This document shows, in pieces, positions 1 through 8,272 of a stretch of 64,000 nt of DNA. Position numbers and translations under genes: made by a program. Within the stretch, counting starts at the first letter, position 1; every line of letters starts with the position of its first letter. Source of the stretch: an uncultured Clostridium sp. (GTDB taxonomy: Bacteria; Bacillota; Clostridia; Oscillospirales; Ruminococcaceae); contig CABUDL010000003.1 of assembly GCA_902490335.1 (NCBI GenBank), positions 1 to 64,000 of the forward strand, written 5' to 3'. Below the pieces are notes generated by a model. The model did no database searches. It was not told the DNA's origin and saw only the letters and a list, made by a program, of their open reading frames with translations.

Positions 1-6
1 CGGACA

Positions 7-29
7 CCTCCCCTTGCGAAGGGGAGGCT
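7..29. terminator. GC-rich hairpin at left edge
   Basis: An inverted repeat (CTCCCC ... GGGGAG, GCGA-type loop) lies next to the left edge. It is probably part of a terminator or intergenic repeat belonging to a gene outside the window; no T-run follows directly. Confidence 0.35.
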
Positions 30-48
30 AATTTACACATAAAAAAAC

Positions 49-77
49 AGGCACAGCGAAAAACGCTGTGCCTGTAA
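49..77 (-). terminator. Rho-independent terminator after the sensor kinase
   Basis: The stem CAGGCACAGCG/CGCTGTGCCTG has a short A-rich loop and, read on the minus strand, is followed by a run of T. It lies about 30 bases past the kinase stop codon and closes the two-component operon. Confidence 0.8.
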
Positions 78-105
78 AGCTTTTCCACAAAGGACGGATT
101 TGGTT

Positions 106-1593
106 TTATGATTTTGGAGCAGAGGACTCCGGCAAAATCGGCTCGACATCCAGCGCATCCAGCGTAAACCAGAAGGTGCTTCCTTCTCCCACTCTGCTTT
201 CTACACCGTATTCCGCACCGTGCAGTCCCAGCAGCTCCCGCGCAATGCACAGTCCCAGACCGCTGCCCTGCGCCGCGGATTGTTTGGAGCGCTCCATTTT
301 ATAGTAACGCTCCCAGATGCTGGATAACTTGTCCTCCGGTATCCCTTCTCCGTTGTCTATCACCTGAACACAGACCTTCTTTTCCTGTAGAAGCTGACGG
401 ACAATTATTTTTCTGTCGGGACCGGTATGGCGGTAGGCATTATTGATAAAGTTGTATACCACCCTTCCCAGCTGGACCGGGTCTGCTTTCACCCAAACAC
501 GACAATCACTCTCAAAAGATAAACCGCTGTCTCCCACCATTTTCCGGTAACGTTTTACCAGGTCTTCCAACAAATTTGTTATACAAAGGGTGGTAAACTG
601 CAACGGTTTACCACCCTTTTGGAGCTTACCAAGGTCCAAAAGGTCGCCTGTCAGTTCCGTGAGTCGCTGCGCTTCGTCCAAAATAACCTGAAGATTTTCC
701 GGTGTATTTTCCTGCGGAAGCTCCTGCATCATCTGTGCATAGCCGATAATCATGGTCAGCGGAGAACGCAGGTCGTGCGAGAGATTGGCAATGGTTTCCT
801 GCTGTTTATTTCTTTCCGATTCCATCCTCTGAAGCGCACTGTTCATCCGGTATCCCAGCGTGCGCATCTCACGGCAGCCCTGTTCCGGGAAGCGGACCGT
901 TGTGTCCCCCTGCTCCATGGCATCTGCACACTGCTGCATCTTCTGAAGATTTCCACAGGTAAAGCGACGGCAGAAAAAGACAGCGAAAATCCCCGCCAGT
1001 AACAGCGGAACGGAGAGCGCCCACAGCTGTGTATGGATAACTGAACCGCCGATGAGCGAAGGGGTGACTGCCGAACAGATTAGCAGCAGGCAGGACTCAT
1101 CTTGCGAAAGCTGCGTCATCTTTGCACAGGTTGCCAGATGATAGGTTTGCGAGCGCTGTCCGCTATCTGCATCATCATAGACCATTTTTACATGAGTCAC
1201 CTGTTTGACGTCGGTTTCTCCATGAGCGCGTGCCTGTCGATAAAACTCTGCCAGTTCCTGCTGGGTGTAACCGGCAAGAATACAGCCGCTTTCTTCTTGG
1301 ACATGCGCCCAATCTTTCCCCTGCGCATCAATGACCCGGATGTCGATATGATCCAGCCTAAGTTCCTCCACAATCTGTGGCAGCTTCTCTTTGCTCAGAT
1401 TCTGACTGACTTCCTCCATGACCGCTTCCAGTTTCCACGATTTAATGAAGCGATAAGCATCCTCAAAAAACAAAAGTTCCGCCGCCCAGACCAGCAGCAT
1501 TGCGATGCAAAGGCACAGCAATGCCGGAGAAAGGAATTTTTTCCCCTTCTCCTTCCAGCTGCGGCGTTTTTCTTTTGTTTGATTAGCCTTCAA
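106..1593 (-). CDS. Two-component sensor histidine kinase (HAMP, HisKA, HATPase)
   Basis: Membrane sensor kinase that should phosphorylate the response regulator encoded just upstream. It has a first membrane helix near residues 20-40, an extracytoplasmic domain of about 140 residues, a second helix near 190-210, a HAMP linker, the H-box NLSHDLRSPL (His about 273), an N-box near 381-390 and the G-boxes DNGEGIP and GSGLGLCI. The chosen TTG start overlaps the regulator's end by 11 bases and has AGAGGAG 12 bases upstream; an earlier TTG at 1623 is open but lies upstream of that site. No ligand can be read from the sequence. About 495 aa, usual for the family. Confidence 0.9.
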   Translation of the reverse strand: MKANQTKEKRRSWKEKGKKFLSPALLCLCIAMLLVWAAELLFFEDAYRFIKSWKLEAVMEEVSQNLSKEKLPQIVEELRLDHIDIRVIDAQGKDWAHVQEESGCILAGYTQQELAEFYRQARAHGETDVKQVTHVKMVYDDADSGQRSQTYHLATCAKMTQLSQDESCLLLICSAVTPSLIGGSVIHTQLWALSVPLLLAGIFAVFFCRRFTCGNLQKMQQCADAMEQGDTTVRFPEQGCREMRTLGYRMNSALQRMESERNKQQETIANLSHDLRSPLTMIIGYAQMMQELPQENTPENLQVILDEAQRLTELTGDLLDLGKLQKGGKPLQFTTLCITNLLEDLVKRYRKMVGDSGLSFESDCRVWVKADPVQLGRVVYNFINNAYRHTGPDRKIIVRQLLQEKKVCVQVIDNGEGIPEDKLSSIWERYYKMERSKQSAAQGSGLGLCIARELLGLHGAEYGVESRVGEGSTFWFTLDALDVEPILPESSAPKS

Positions 1594-2254
1594 AACGATA
1601 GCCAACTCCTCTGAGGGTGACAATATATCTGCTGTATTCTCCCAGTGCCTTTCTCAACAGCTTGATGTGGGTATCCAGCGTGCGGTCGTCTCCAAAGAAG
1701 TCGTAACCCCACACGTCGTTGATCAGCTTTTCTCTGGTCAAGGCGATTCCTCTGTTGCGCACCAGATAGAACAGCAGCTCATATTCCTTCGGAGACAGGT
1801 TGACCTTCTCCTCATTGACATATACCAATCGACCGGTAAAGTCGATTTTCAATCCTTCAAACTCCAAAATCTCCTTGTTCGGTGCAATGGACGAATTGCT
1901 GCGTTTCAGGATTGCCTGTACACGAAGCATCAACTCCTTGGGCGAAAATGGTTTGGTGACATAGTCATCCACACCCAGCTCAAACCCATGGATTCGGTCG
2001 TACTCCTCTCCGCGCGCTGAAAGCATCAGCACCGGAACCTGAGAGAATTTTCTAATTTCTCTGCACGCGGAAAAACCATCCAACTCCGGCATCATCACGT
2101 CCAGGATAATCAGATCGAACTTTTCCTGACGACACAGCTCAATGGCCGACATTCCGTCGGCAGCTTCCTCTACCTCGTAACCTTCGTACTCTGCATATTT
2201 CCGAACCAGGACTCTTATCTTTTCTTCATCATCTACCACTAAAAGTCGGTACAT
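1583..2254 (-). CDS. OmpR/PhoB-family response regulator
   Basis: DNA-binding regulator partnered with the downstream kinase. The receiver domain has the acidic pair D8-D9, phospho-acceptor D52 in LIILDVMMP, and the conserved Lys in VTKPFSP. The C-terminal winged helix contains LTREKLINDVWGYDF and the recognition-helix region DTHIKLLRKALG. 223 aa, full length for the family. The ATG is preceded by GGGAGGATG. The stop overlaps the kinase start, so the two are translationally coupled. The target genes are unknown; paired inverted repeats upstream could be an autoregulatory site. Confidence 0.95.
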   Translation of the reverse strand: MYRLLVVDDEEKIRVLVRKYAEYEGYEVEEAADGMSAIELCRQEKFDLIILDVMMPELDGFSACREIRKFSQVPVLMLSARGEEYDRIHGFELGVDDYVTKPFSPKELMLRVQAILKRSNSSIAPNKEILEFEGLKIDFTGRLVYVNEEKVNLSPKEYELLFYLVRNRGIALTREKLINDVWGYDFFGDDRTLDTHIKLLRKALGEYSRYIVTLRGVGYRFEG

Positions 2255-2320
2255 ATTTCACATCCTCCCTAGTCATCTTGCTGCATTTTTTCACAGCATG
2301 ATATACCGTTTCCCAAAAAA

Positions 2321-2356
2321 GTAGGCTATCAAGGATAAACCTACAAAATTTATCCT
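2321..2356. promoter_or_regulatory. Nested inverted repeats upstream of the response regulator
   Basis: Two overlapping dyads are visible: AGGATAAA ... TTTATCCT (2332-2339 with 2349-2356) and GTAGG ... CCTAC (2321-2325 with 2340-2344). They lie about 65-100 bases before the regulator start and could be an operator or alternative RNA hairpins. No binding protein can be assigned. Confidence 0.35.
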
Positions 2357-2511
2357 ATCATGTATTTGTGACGATGGAATGAACAAAAAGAGTACTTTCA
2401 AAAAGATTGTTGAATCTTTACGCATTCTATCAGATTCTGTCTGTTTTCCTCCCTGTTTCTGATTCCCATATCATTTTATGTGACGATTTACTGTCATTCT
2501 GATGAAAAAAA

Positions 2512-2554
2512 GCAAAAGAAAAAAGCCTCCTTCGGGAAGGCTTTTTTCTTTTGC
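2512..2554 (-). terminator. Terminator downstream of the class A PBP
   Basis: A long palindrome of 19-base arms around TTCGG (core AAGCC ... GGCTT, with A- and T-rich ends) lies 23 bases past the PBP stop. It is symmetrical enough to work in both directions. Confidence 0.9.
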
Positions 2555-2576
2555 AGGACAGGCTTTCGTCCCTTCT

Positions 2577-4940
2577 TTAGTTTCGTTTGCTTCCAAACAG
2601 ACCGCTGACGCTGTTCCAGAAGCTGTCCTCGTCGTCATCATCGTCCTGTTTGTTTGTCTTATCGTTCCGGTTTAAGGACGGACGCTTCGAGCCACCGGAG
2701 CTGTTCGAATGGTTCGAAGAGGAGGAGTCCTCATTCTCATCATTTTCGTCCTCCAGTTCGGTGTCGGTGGTGGAACCGCCGCGGTGCAGGATGCAGGTGG
2801 ACGGGATATAGGTTTCCTTGTACCATCCGGTCGCTGTGTTTGGACAATTTTCGGTGGCAAGGTCGCCCGATTCGACACAGTACTGCATTGCCTGTACATT
2901 TTCTGAATACTCAAAATCCTTTGCTTCCAGGTTCTGATGAATCGGCAGCATCAGGTTTTTCCAAAAAATTGGAGTCGGGTAGGTGTAGTAGCTGATTTCC
3001 TCCTGAATGTCGTAACCCATCCACACACCGCCGATATAATAGGGAGTGAAGCCGATGAACCACAGGTCCGGGTTATCAATGTCCACCTGGACACCGTTGA
3101 CATACTTGACGCCGGTGGAAGAACCGGTCTTGCCTGCGGTGGTGATACCGGTTTCGTTTTTGATGTTTGCCCGCGCACCGGTGCCCTGTGTGACAACGGT
3201 TTGCAGCAAGCGGTTTAGAACGGTCGCTGTCTCTTCTGACACCACCCGAACCTGTGTGGTGTCCTTCTTCAGGATGGTATTGCCCTCGGTATCGGTAACG
3301 TGTGTATAAGTATACGGTTTTACATACTTACCTCCGGTGACAAAAATCTGATAGCATCCGGTCAGTTCCTCCAGGGTCATACCGGTGGTCATGCCGCCGA
3401 GCGCCATCGACGAAAGGCTGGTCGCATCCAGTTCGTGCAGGGTGCTGACCTGGAATTTGTTTTTCAGCGTATCGTAGCACACCTGCGGTGTCAGGATATT
3501 GACAATCTGCGCCGGCACGGTGTTGATAGACTGCTGCACCGCGTACTGAACGGTCATCGGCGCTTTGGTGTAGGTGTTGGTATAGTTTTGCGGCCACTGG
3601 AAAGTCTTTCCGTTCTCGGTCAGGGTCAGTGGCTCATCAATGAAGGTCGTCGACCAGGTAATCAAATCCCTCTCAAAGGCGTTGAGATAAGCCGAAATCG
3701 GTTTCATGGTGGAACCGGGGTGTCTCTGTGACTGGGTGGCACGGTTGAACAGACGGTTGGAGGTCTTTTCATTGCCGCCAATCATGCCCTTGACACTTCC
3801 GTCCGGTGCGATGACGATTGCTGCCGTCTGCGGATATTCCGCATTTGCCAGGTCCGGGAAGGTCGCAGGGTTTGCATAGGATTCCTCCAGCGACTTCTGC
3901 ACATCCGGGTCCATCGTGGAGTAGATACGGCAGCCGCCGCTGTATACCATCTTGGTCGCATAAGCGCGGGTGTAGTTGTACTCCTGCTGCAAATCGGTGA
4001 CGACATCCTCGATGACCTGATCGGTGTGCCAATCGGTCAGGGCGGTCAAACCGTCCGAGGTGGATTCCACATCCTTTCTCGGAGCCAGCTGCACATCATA
4101 GTCCAGCCACTTCTGGTATTCGCTCTGGGTCAGCATCTTCAGCTTGTACATCTCTTCCAGGATGTAGTCGCGACGCTCCTTGTTTTCTTCCATGCCGGTT
4201 CCCCAGCCGTAGTCCTCGTTGGCGTTCATGCGCAGCGGATTGTACTTGGTGGGCGCATTGGTGATGGCAATCAGGGTTGCTGCCTCTGCCACATTCAGCT
4301 CGCTGATGTCCTTGTTGAAATACAGCTTGGAAGCGCTCTGAATGCCGTAGCACTGATTGGAGAAGAAGGCGATGTTCAGGTAGGTTTCCATAATCTGCTC
4401 TTTACTGAAGTTTTTCTCCAGCTTGAGGGCGGTAAAGATTTCCTGCACCTTTCGCTCCGGGGTGACCTCGTCGTTTCCGGTCAGGTTCTTGATGACCTGC
4501 TGGGTGATGGTGGAACCGCCCTGTACACGGGAGGAACCGCCAAAGTAGCCAAGGGTGGAACGGATGGTTCGCAGCCAGTCCACACCGTGATGCTCCAGAA
4601 ACCGTTTGTCCTCCGCTGCGATGGTGACGTTGACCAGCATCTCCGGTATCTGGTCATAGCTGACCCACTCGCGGTTTTGTCCCGAGTACAGCTCCTTGAC
4701 GATGGTTTCCTCCTGGGTTTCCGGGTCGGTCACATAGATATAGGAGGTGTTGTTGAGGTTGACCTCCACGTTGGAAAGATCGACCACCGGTGCGCCCTCC
4801 AAAGAATCGAAGATGTACAGCGCCATGACCGATACCACGATCGAGCCGGTGATGATCCCGATAAAAATCAAAATGGCAAAAGCGCGGCCCAGGGTGCCAA
4901 AAAATTTTCTGACCGGTCCACGACGTTTCGCTGCTGCCAA
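2577..4940 (-). CDS. Class A penicillin-binding protein (transglycosylase/transpeptidase)
   Basis: Bifunctional peptidoglycan synthase anchored in the membrane, polymerising glycan strands and cross-linking peptides. It has a basic N-terminus, one membrane helix near residues 19-43, a GT51 domain with catalytic Glu in AAEDKRF (E110) and GGSTITQQ, and a penicillin-binding transpeptidase with SxxK at S410-K413, SxN at 471-473 and KTGS at 604-607. The last 70 or so residues are a Ser/Asp/Glu-rich tail with DDDDDED. It starts at TTG with a strong GGAGGAGG seven bases upstream. 787 aa, within the PBP1 range. It is monocistronic with its own promoter and terminator. Confidence 0.95.
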   Translation of the reverse strand: MAAAKRRGPVRKFFGTLGRAFAILIFIGIITGSIVVSVMALYIFDSLEGAPVVDLSNVEVNLNNTSYIYVTDPETQEETIVKELYSGQNREWVSYDQIPEMLVNVTIAAEDKRFLEHHGVDWLRTIRSTLGYFGGSSRVQGGSTITQQVIKNLTGNDEVTPERKVQEIFTALKLEKNFSKEQIMETYLNIAFFSNQCYGIQSASKLYFNKDISELNVAEAATLIAITNAPTKYNPLRMNANEDYGWGTGMEENKERRDYILEEMYKLKMLTQSEYQKWLDYDVQLAPRKDVESTSDGLTALTDWHTDQVIEDVVTDLQQEYNYTRAYATKMVYSGGCRIYSTMDPDVQKSLEESYANPATFPDLANAEYPQTAAIVIAPDGSVKGMIGGNEKTSNRLFNRATQSQRHPGSTMKPISAYLNAFERDLITWSTTFIDEPLTLTENGKTFQWPQNYTNTYTKAPMTVQYAVQQSINTVPAQIVNILTPQVCYDTLKNKFQVSTLHELDATSLSSMALGGMTTGMTLEELTGCYQIFVTGGKYVKPYTYTHVTDTEGNTILKKDTTQVRVVSEETATVLNRLLQTVVTQGTGARANIKNETGITTAGKTGSSTGVKYVNGVQVDIDNPDLWFIGFTPYYIGGVWMGYDIQEEISYYTYPTPIFWKNLMLPIHQNLEAKDFEYSENVQAMQYCVESGDLATENCPNTATGWYKETYIPSTCILHRGGSTTDTELEDENDENEDSSSSNHSNSSGGSKRPSLNRNDKTNKQDDDDDEDSFWNSVSGLFGSKRN

Positions 4941-5240
4941 ATAAATCCTCCTCCTTACTTGTTGTCACACTGCAAAGGATATGCAGCAAGGGTATTCTGC
5001 GGCACCTTTTTTGTGCCATTGACAAATGTGTTTTTATGTATACGACATTTATTATATCATATTAAAAGTGAAAAATCTTAAAACTTTGCAAAAATTAGGA
5101 AATTACCTAAACTGTATTTTTTTCCCCTTCCATTTTTGTACAGATTTTTGTTTTCCTTTTTGGAGCGCATAAATCCTGATTTGCCGGACACAATCTCCAT
5201 CAGATACCTTCCGCATCATCAACAGAAAGGGTGAGCTGTT
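4941..5240. other. Divergent intergenic region PBP / BofC-like gene
   Basis: 300 bases, AT-rich. It contains the PBP promoter with an extended -10 element on the minus strand and the leader of the BofC-like gene. No convincing sigma-A promoter was found for the plus-strand gene, compatible with use of a sporulation sigma factor, but I could not identify a motif. Confidence 0.5.
5051..5056 (-). promoter_or_regulatory. Extended -10 promoter of the PBP gene
   Basis: On the minus strand the sequence TGATATAAT gives a consensus TATAAT with the TG extension. The -35 is poorly conserved. It lies about 110 bases upstream of the PBP start. Confidence 0.6.
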
Positions 5241-5618
5241 TTGAAGAAAAATATACTGATGACCTGTGCGGCTTTGGCTTCGGTGTGCATCGTCACCTCC
5301 TTTGTCCTGACCGTTTCCGACCTGTCTGCCCCTTCGACCTCTGCGCCGGAGCCGGTTCCCGGTGAATCTGCTTCCGACGCTGTCAGCTCCCCTGCCGCCG
5401 ATACAGTCGAAGGTGTTCCTGTCCGGGCGGTGCAATATTATCTGCGTGAGCACGATGGAAAGCTGGCGGTCTTTGCTCCCGACAGCGCTGCTCCCGAACT
5501 TGTTTTTGATGTCTACCTCTCCACCCTGCCTTCCTATGACCGCGGACAGCTTCAGATGGGAATTCCCATTTACAGCTATGAAGAACTGGTGCAGCGGATA
5601 GAAGATTACATCAGTTGA
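5241..5618 (+). CDS. Small membrane-anchored protein with BofC C-terminal-like domain
   Basis: 125 aa with an N-terminal signal or anchor helix (about residues 5-27), a Ser/Pro/Ala-rich linker and a C-terminal domain containing YYLREHDGKLAVF, LSTLP and a final ELVQRIEDYIS. This pattern resembles the C-terminal domain of BofC, which in Bacillus limits SpoIVB in forespore-to-mother-cell signalling. The Cys near the helix is not in a clean lipobox. The TTG start has a purine-rich GAAAGGGTGAG upstream. The family assignment is from memory of the motif pattern; a generic secreted hypothetical protein is the alternative. Confidence 0.6.
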   Translation: MKKNILMTCAALASVCIVTSFVLTVSDLSAPSTSAPEPVPGESASDAVSSPAADTVEGVPVRAVQYYLREHDGKLAVFAPDSAAPELVFDVYLSTLPSYDRGQLQMGIPIYSYEELVQRIEDYIS

Positions 5619-5695
5619 AAGGAATGGCTGTACAGGGTTACCGATTTGTAATGAAACTTTCATCTAAAAAGGAGGAAATCCACTCTTTTGTAGTA

Positions 5696-5701
5696 TATAA
5701 T
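5696..5701 (+). promoter_or_regulatory. Probable -10 element of the VOC gene
   Basis: A consensus TATAAT lies about 69 bases upstream of the VOC gene; the -35 region is weak. Confidence 0.4.
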
Positions 5702-5769
5702 AAAGACATAAAAGAAAAACCCAACCGGTCCCAACAAACCGGCTATTGTAAGAACGAGAGGTGATACCA

Positions 5770-6141
5770 GTGAACTTCAAATTTGCACACAATAACATCA
5801 ATGTTCTCAATTTGGACGAGAGCCTTGCCTTTTACCAAGAAGCACTGGGTCTGACCGAGGTTGCACGCAAAGTTGCAGAAGACGGTAGCTTCATCCTGGT
5901 TTACCTTGGTGATAACTCCACTAAGCACCAGCTGGAACTGACCTGGCTGAAAGACCGCCACGACCCTTATGACCTCGGCGATAACGAAATACACATCGCC
6001 TTCTCCACATCAGATTTTGAAGCCGCCCATGAAAAGCACAAAGCCATGGGATGTATCTGTTACGAAAACAAAGCGATGGGAATTTACTTCATCAGTGACC
6101 CCGACGGCTACTGGCTGGAAATTATTCCAGAAAAGATGTAA
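5770..6141 (+). CDS. VOC-superfamily metalloenzyme, lactoylglutathione lyase-like
   Basis: 123 aa, one glyoxalase fold made of two beta-alpha-beta-beta-beta modules. The four expected metal ligands are visible: His in FAHNN, Glu in HQLELTW, His in EIHIAF and Glu in YWLEII. This suggests a glyoxalase I-type isomerase for methylglyoxal adducts, although the thiol cofactor is uncertain in clostridia. I chose the second GTG because GAGAGGTG sits six bases before it; a GTG at 5761 is also in frame. It is followed by a strong terminator and stands alone. Confidence 0.8.
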   Translation: MNFKFAHNNINVLNLDESLAFYQEALGLTEVARKVAEDGSFILVYLGDNSTKHQLELTWLKDRHDPYDLGDNEIHIAFSTSDFEAAHEKHKAMGCICYENKAMGIYFISDPDGYWLEIIPEKM

Positions 6142-6178
6142 TTACTTTTTTCTCATAAATTATTCTCCTAACCTAACA

Positions 6179-6212
6179 AAAAAAGGAACCTTTTTAGAAA
6201 GGTTCCTTTTTT
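6179..6212 (+). terminator. Terminator after the VOC gene
   Basis: A stem AAAAAAGGAACC/GGTTCCTTTTTT with a 10-base loop ends in a T-run about 37 bases past the stop. Confidence 0.9.
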
Positions 6213-6236
6213 CGTGCCCTGTTTTTAGCCAAAAAC

Positions 6237-6266
6237 AAAGCGGAAAGTGCAATCACTTTCCGCTTT
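6237..6266 (-). terminator. Terminator after the ferredoxin gene
   Basis: A perfect 13-base stem AAAGCGGAAAGTG/CACTTTCCGCTTT with loop CAAT, followed on the minus strand by GTTTTTGG. It lies just past the ferredoxin stop. Confidence 0.85.
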
Positions 6267-6281
6267 ATCTTTTGCGTTTGA

Positions 6282-6452
6282 TTATTCAGCTTCTGGAGCG
6301 CCTACTGGGCAAACGCTTGCGCAAGCACCACAGTCGATGCATTTGCCTGGGTCGATTTCGTATTTGTCTGCTCCTGCAGAGATAGCGCCTACTGGGCACT
6401 CAGCTTCACATGCACCACAGCTGATGCAATCGCTTTTAATTTTGTAAGCCAT
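6282..6452 (-). CDS. 2[4Fe-4S] ferredoxin, 56 aa
   Basis: A short bacterial ferredoxin, the low-potential electron carrier of clostridial metabolism. Two CxxCxxCxxxCP cluster motifs are present: CISCGACEAECP near residues 9-20 and CIDCGACASVCP near 38-49, arranged as an internal duplication. The ATG at 6452 follows GGAGGT with a usual gap. It is monocistronic, with a good sigma-A promoter and a terminator. 56 aa is the normal size for the family, and the codon use (GCT, GGT, GTA) looks like that of a highly expressed gene. Confidence 0.97.
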   Translation of the reverse strand: MAYKIKSDCISCGACEAECPVGAISAGADKYEIDPGKCIDCGACASVCPVGAPEAE

Positions 6453-6534
6453 ACCGGTTTACCTCCATTTTATAAATTTTTCCTTCTTCAGGATAACCGC
6501 AGGCAAAATACCTGCCGCTATCCTTCGCACCTCT

Positions 6535-6562
6535 ATTTTAACATATCACAGAAAAAAATCAA
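6535..6562 (-). promoter_or_regulatory. Sigma-A promoter of the ferredoxin gene
   Basis: Minus-strand TTGATT-N16-TAAAAT, about 85 bases before the ferredoxin start. Confidence 0.6.
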
Positions 6563-6696
6563 CCAATATTGCAAAATTTATTGCACAGAATTGTTATCCT
6601 ACCCTATTTTTCTGCACAGATTGCGCGAAAAGGTTTCGATTTTCCTCTTGATTTTACAGCAGGATAGACATTTTATATCATTCTAAGGCTGTTTTA

Positions 6697-7329
6697 TTAC
6701 AAATTTTCCGCCGTCTCGCCCTCGTACAAAAAGAACTGCATCTGATTGTCGATTCCAATCGGGACCGACAGCAGGCGTTCTCCGCAGCGCTTCATTCCCT
6801 GATGCTCATAAAATCCATAGTTGCAGCTGCTGTCGGTGTACAGATAAAAGCTGCCCACTCCCTGCGCTTTAAAATATTCCTTCACTTCGCTAAACAGCCG
6901 TTTGCCGATTCCTGCTCCGCGGCATTTGCTGTCGACCGCAAAAAAGCAAAGCTCGCCGTCATATTTTCTTCCGCGAGCTTCCAGCAGCTGCTTGTCCACC
7001 GAGTCGATGCCGGAAAATACCTTGAGCACCTTTCTGTCCTCCCGATGCACCAGCATGGACAGCTGCGCACAGAGCGCTTTCCAGGTAAATCCTCCCGACG
7101 CTTTTTTGCGCAGGTCTCGTCCCATAATAATGCCGACCGGCTTACCGTTCGTCACTGCTACCCGAACAAAGCTCTGGCGCAGCAGGCAGCTGTACAGGTA
7201 CACCCGTGCCAGACGCTGTGCTGTCTGCGGCGGGCTGAAGCGGTCGTAGTTCCATGTCTCCCGAATCACCTGTTCGAGCGCCGGAGCATCTGTGTCAACA
7301 AAATTTCGAATCATCAGCTTTTCCATCAT
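6697..7329 (-). CDS. GNAT-family N-acetyltransferase
   Basis: 210 aa acetyltransferase of the GNAT fold. The acetyl-CoA loop is recognisable in RGAGIGKRLFSEV (Q/RxxGxG/A type), preceded by the beta-4 strand LCFFAVDSK and followed by FYLYTDSSCNYGFYEHQGM. The substrate is unknown. The ATG pair at the start follows GGGGA. It is divergent from a MerR-type regulator, with an 84-base shared promoter region whose minus-strand promoter has a 19-base spacer, so control by that regulator is likely (inference). Confidence 0.8.
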   Translation of the reverse strand: MMEKLMIRNFVDTDAPALEQVIRETWNYDRFSPPQTAQRLARVYLYSCLLRQSFVRVAVTNGKPVGIIMGRDLRKKASGGFTWKALCAQLSMLVHREDRKVLKVFSGIDSVDKQLLEARGRKYDGELCFFAVDSKCRGAGIGKRLFSEVKEYFKAQGVGSFYLYTDSSCNYGFYEHQGMKRCGERLLSVPIGIDNQMQFFLYEGETAENL

Positions 7330-7346
7330 AAATTCCCCTTTACCTT

Positions 7347-7376
7347 TTGTCCATTCGTTGATACAATAAGTGTAAT
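7347..7376 (+). promoter_or_regulatory. Possible promoter of the MerR-type gene
   Basis: Plus-strand TTGTCC-N18-TGTAAT, overlapping the opposing promoter. The -35 is weak, so this is a tentative call. Confidence 0.3.
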
Positions 7377-7399
7377 CTATCCAGTAGCTGTAATGTCAA
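7369..7399 (-). promoter_or_regulatory. MerR-type promoter with 19-base spacer before the GNAT gene
   Basis: On the minus strand a consensus TTGACA is separated by 19 bases from TACACT. The stretched spacer is typical of promoters activated by MerR-family proteins bound between -35 and -10; a MerR-type gene diverges from it. Confidence 0.55.
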
Positions 7400-7413
7400 G
7401 GGGGAATTTTCAA

Positions 7414-8229
7414 ATGAAATCACTTTATTTTACCGCCGGTCAATTTGCCCGCCTGCATCAACTGAACAAGCGCACCCTTCATTATTATGACGACATCGGT
7501 CTGTTCTCTCCGGCTTACAAAGGGGAAAACGGCTACCGCTACTACACCTACCAGCAAAGTGCGCAGCTGGAAAATATCCTTGCCATGCGCCAGCTGAATA
7601 TGTCCATCGAGGAAATTTCTGCTTACCTCAAACACCCAAACCCGCAGGACTTTCTGGAGATTTCCCAAAACAAGATTCAGGAGATTGACCAACAGATTCG
7701 GCAGCTGCAGGTGCTGAAACAGGTGTTTGAGCAAAGACAACAGTCCCTTGCCCGCTGCTCGCAAATTCACGACGGTCAGATTAAGGTAGAGACGTTTGAC
7801 GCCCACCACTACCTGCTCACCCCGATGCCGGTGGAGGATAACCCTATGCGGAATATGCAGCAGATTCTGCTGCATCTGCAATCTGCCTGGGAACACAGCT
7901 CCTACAAGGCAGGGTGCGGCAGCTATCTGTCGCTGGAAAAGGTGCTTCGGGGAGAGTTTGACATATACGACGGCGTTTTCACCCCTGTCGACCCGCAGGA
8001 GGATGACTCGCTGTTTCTGCTGCGTCCGGCAGGAGAGTACCTGTGCGGATACAGCGTCGGCAGCTGGGATAAACTGCCCGAACTGTATGCCCGCATGATT
8101 GCTTATGCACAGCAACACCACCTTGCCCTCACCGGGAATTGCTACGAAATCGGACTAAATGAATTTGCCATCTCCCGTCCCGAGGAGTATGTCGCTCGCA
8201 TCTCTATTCTGATTGAACCTGAAGCATAA
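7414..8229 (+). CDS. MerR-family regulator with GyrI-like effector domain
   Basis: 271 aa. The N-terminal MerR winged helix-turn-helix is clear (FTAGQFARLHQLNKRTLHYYD, then GYRYYTYQQ), followed by a long coiled-coil dimerisation helix (about residues 75-115) and a C-terminal domain of the GyrI/BmrR effector-binding type. Such regulators twist elongated-spacer promoters and often respond to drugs or small hydrophobic molecules. The start was set at the ATG after AAGGGGGAATTTTCAA; the frame stays open far upstream but without a better site. A strong terminator follows. Confidence 0.88.
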   Translation: MKSLYFTAGQFARLHQLNKRTLHYYDDIGLFSPAYKGENGYRYYTYQQSAQLENILAMRQLNMSIEEISAYLKHPNPQDFLEISQNKIQEIDQQIRQLQVLKQVFEQRQQSLARCSQIHDGQIKVETFDAHHYLLTPMPVEDNPMRNMQQILLHLQSAWEHSSYKAGCGSYLSLEKVLRGEFDIYDGVFTPVDPQEDDSLFLLRPAGEYLCGYSVGSWDKLPELYARMIAYAQQHHLALTGNCYEIGLNEFAISRPEEYVARISILIEPEA

Positions 8230-8234
8230 ACCAA

Positions 8235-8271
8235 GAGGAGCTGCCGGTTGTTGCCGACAGCTCCTCTTTTT
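8235..8271. terminator. Shared terminator between merR-type gene and ricT
   Basis: The stem GAGGAGCTG/CAGCTCCTC, extended by CCG/CGG pairing, is followed by TTTTT on the plus strand. It sits between convergent genes and may serve both. Confidence 0.85.
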
Positions 8272-8272
8272 C

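Larger units (their letters stand above)
2255..2576. other. Intergenic region between PBP and two-component operon
   Basis: 322 bases without a plausible gene. It holds the leader and probable promoter of the response regulator (weak candidate TTGTAG-N17-TACTTT on the minus strand), two nested inverted repeats at 2321-2356 and the terminator of the PBP gene at 2512-2554. Confidence 0.6.

Noticed and set aside
4026..5081. 351-codon plus-strand open frame antisense to the PBP gene
   Set aside because: It lies opposite a PBP with complete motifs and has low-complexity, non-protein-like composition.
5103..5663. 186-codon minus-strand frame opposite the BofC-like gene
   Set aside because: Low-complexity composition and no ribosome site; the plus-strand gene is preferred.
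6802..7413. Open frame upstream of and in frame with the MerR-type gene, lengthening it to 475 residues
   Set aside because: It overlaps the GNAT gene on the other strand and has no MerR-like sequence; the ATG at 7414 has a ribosome site and begins the MerR fold.
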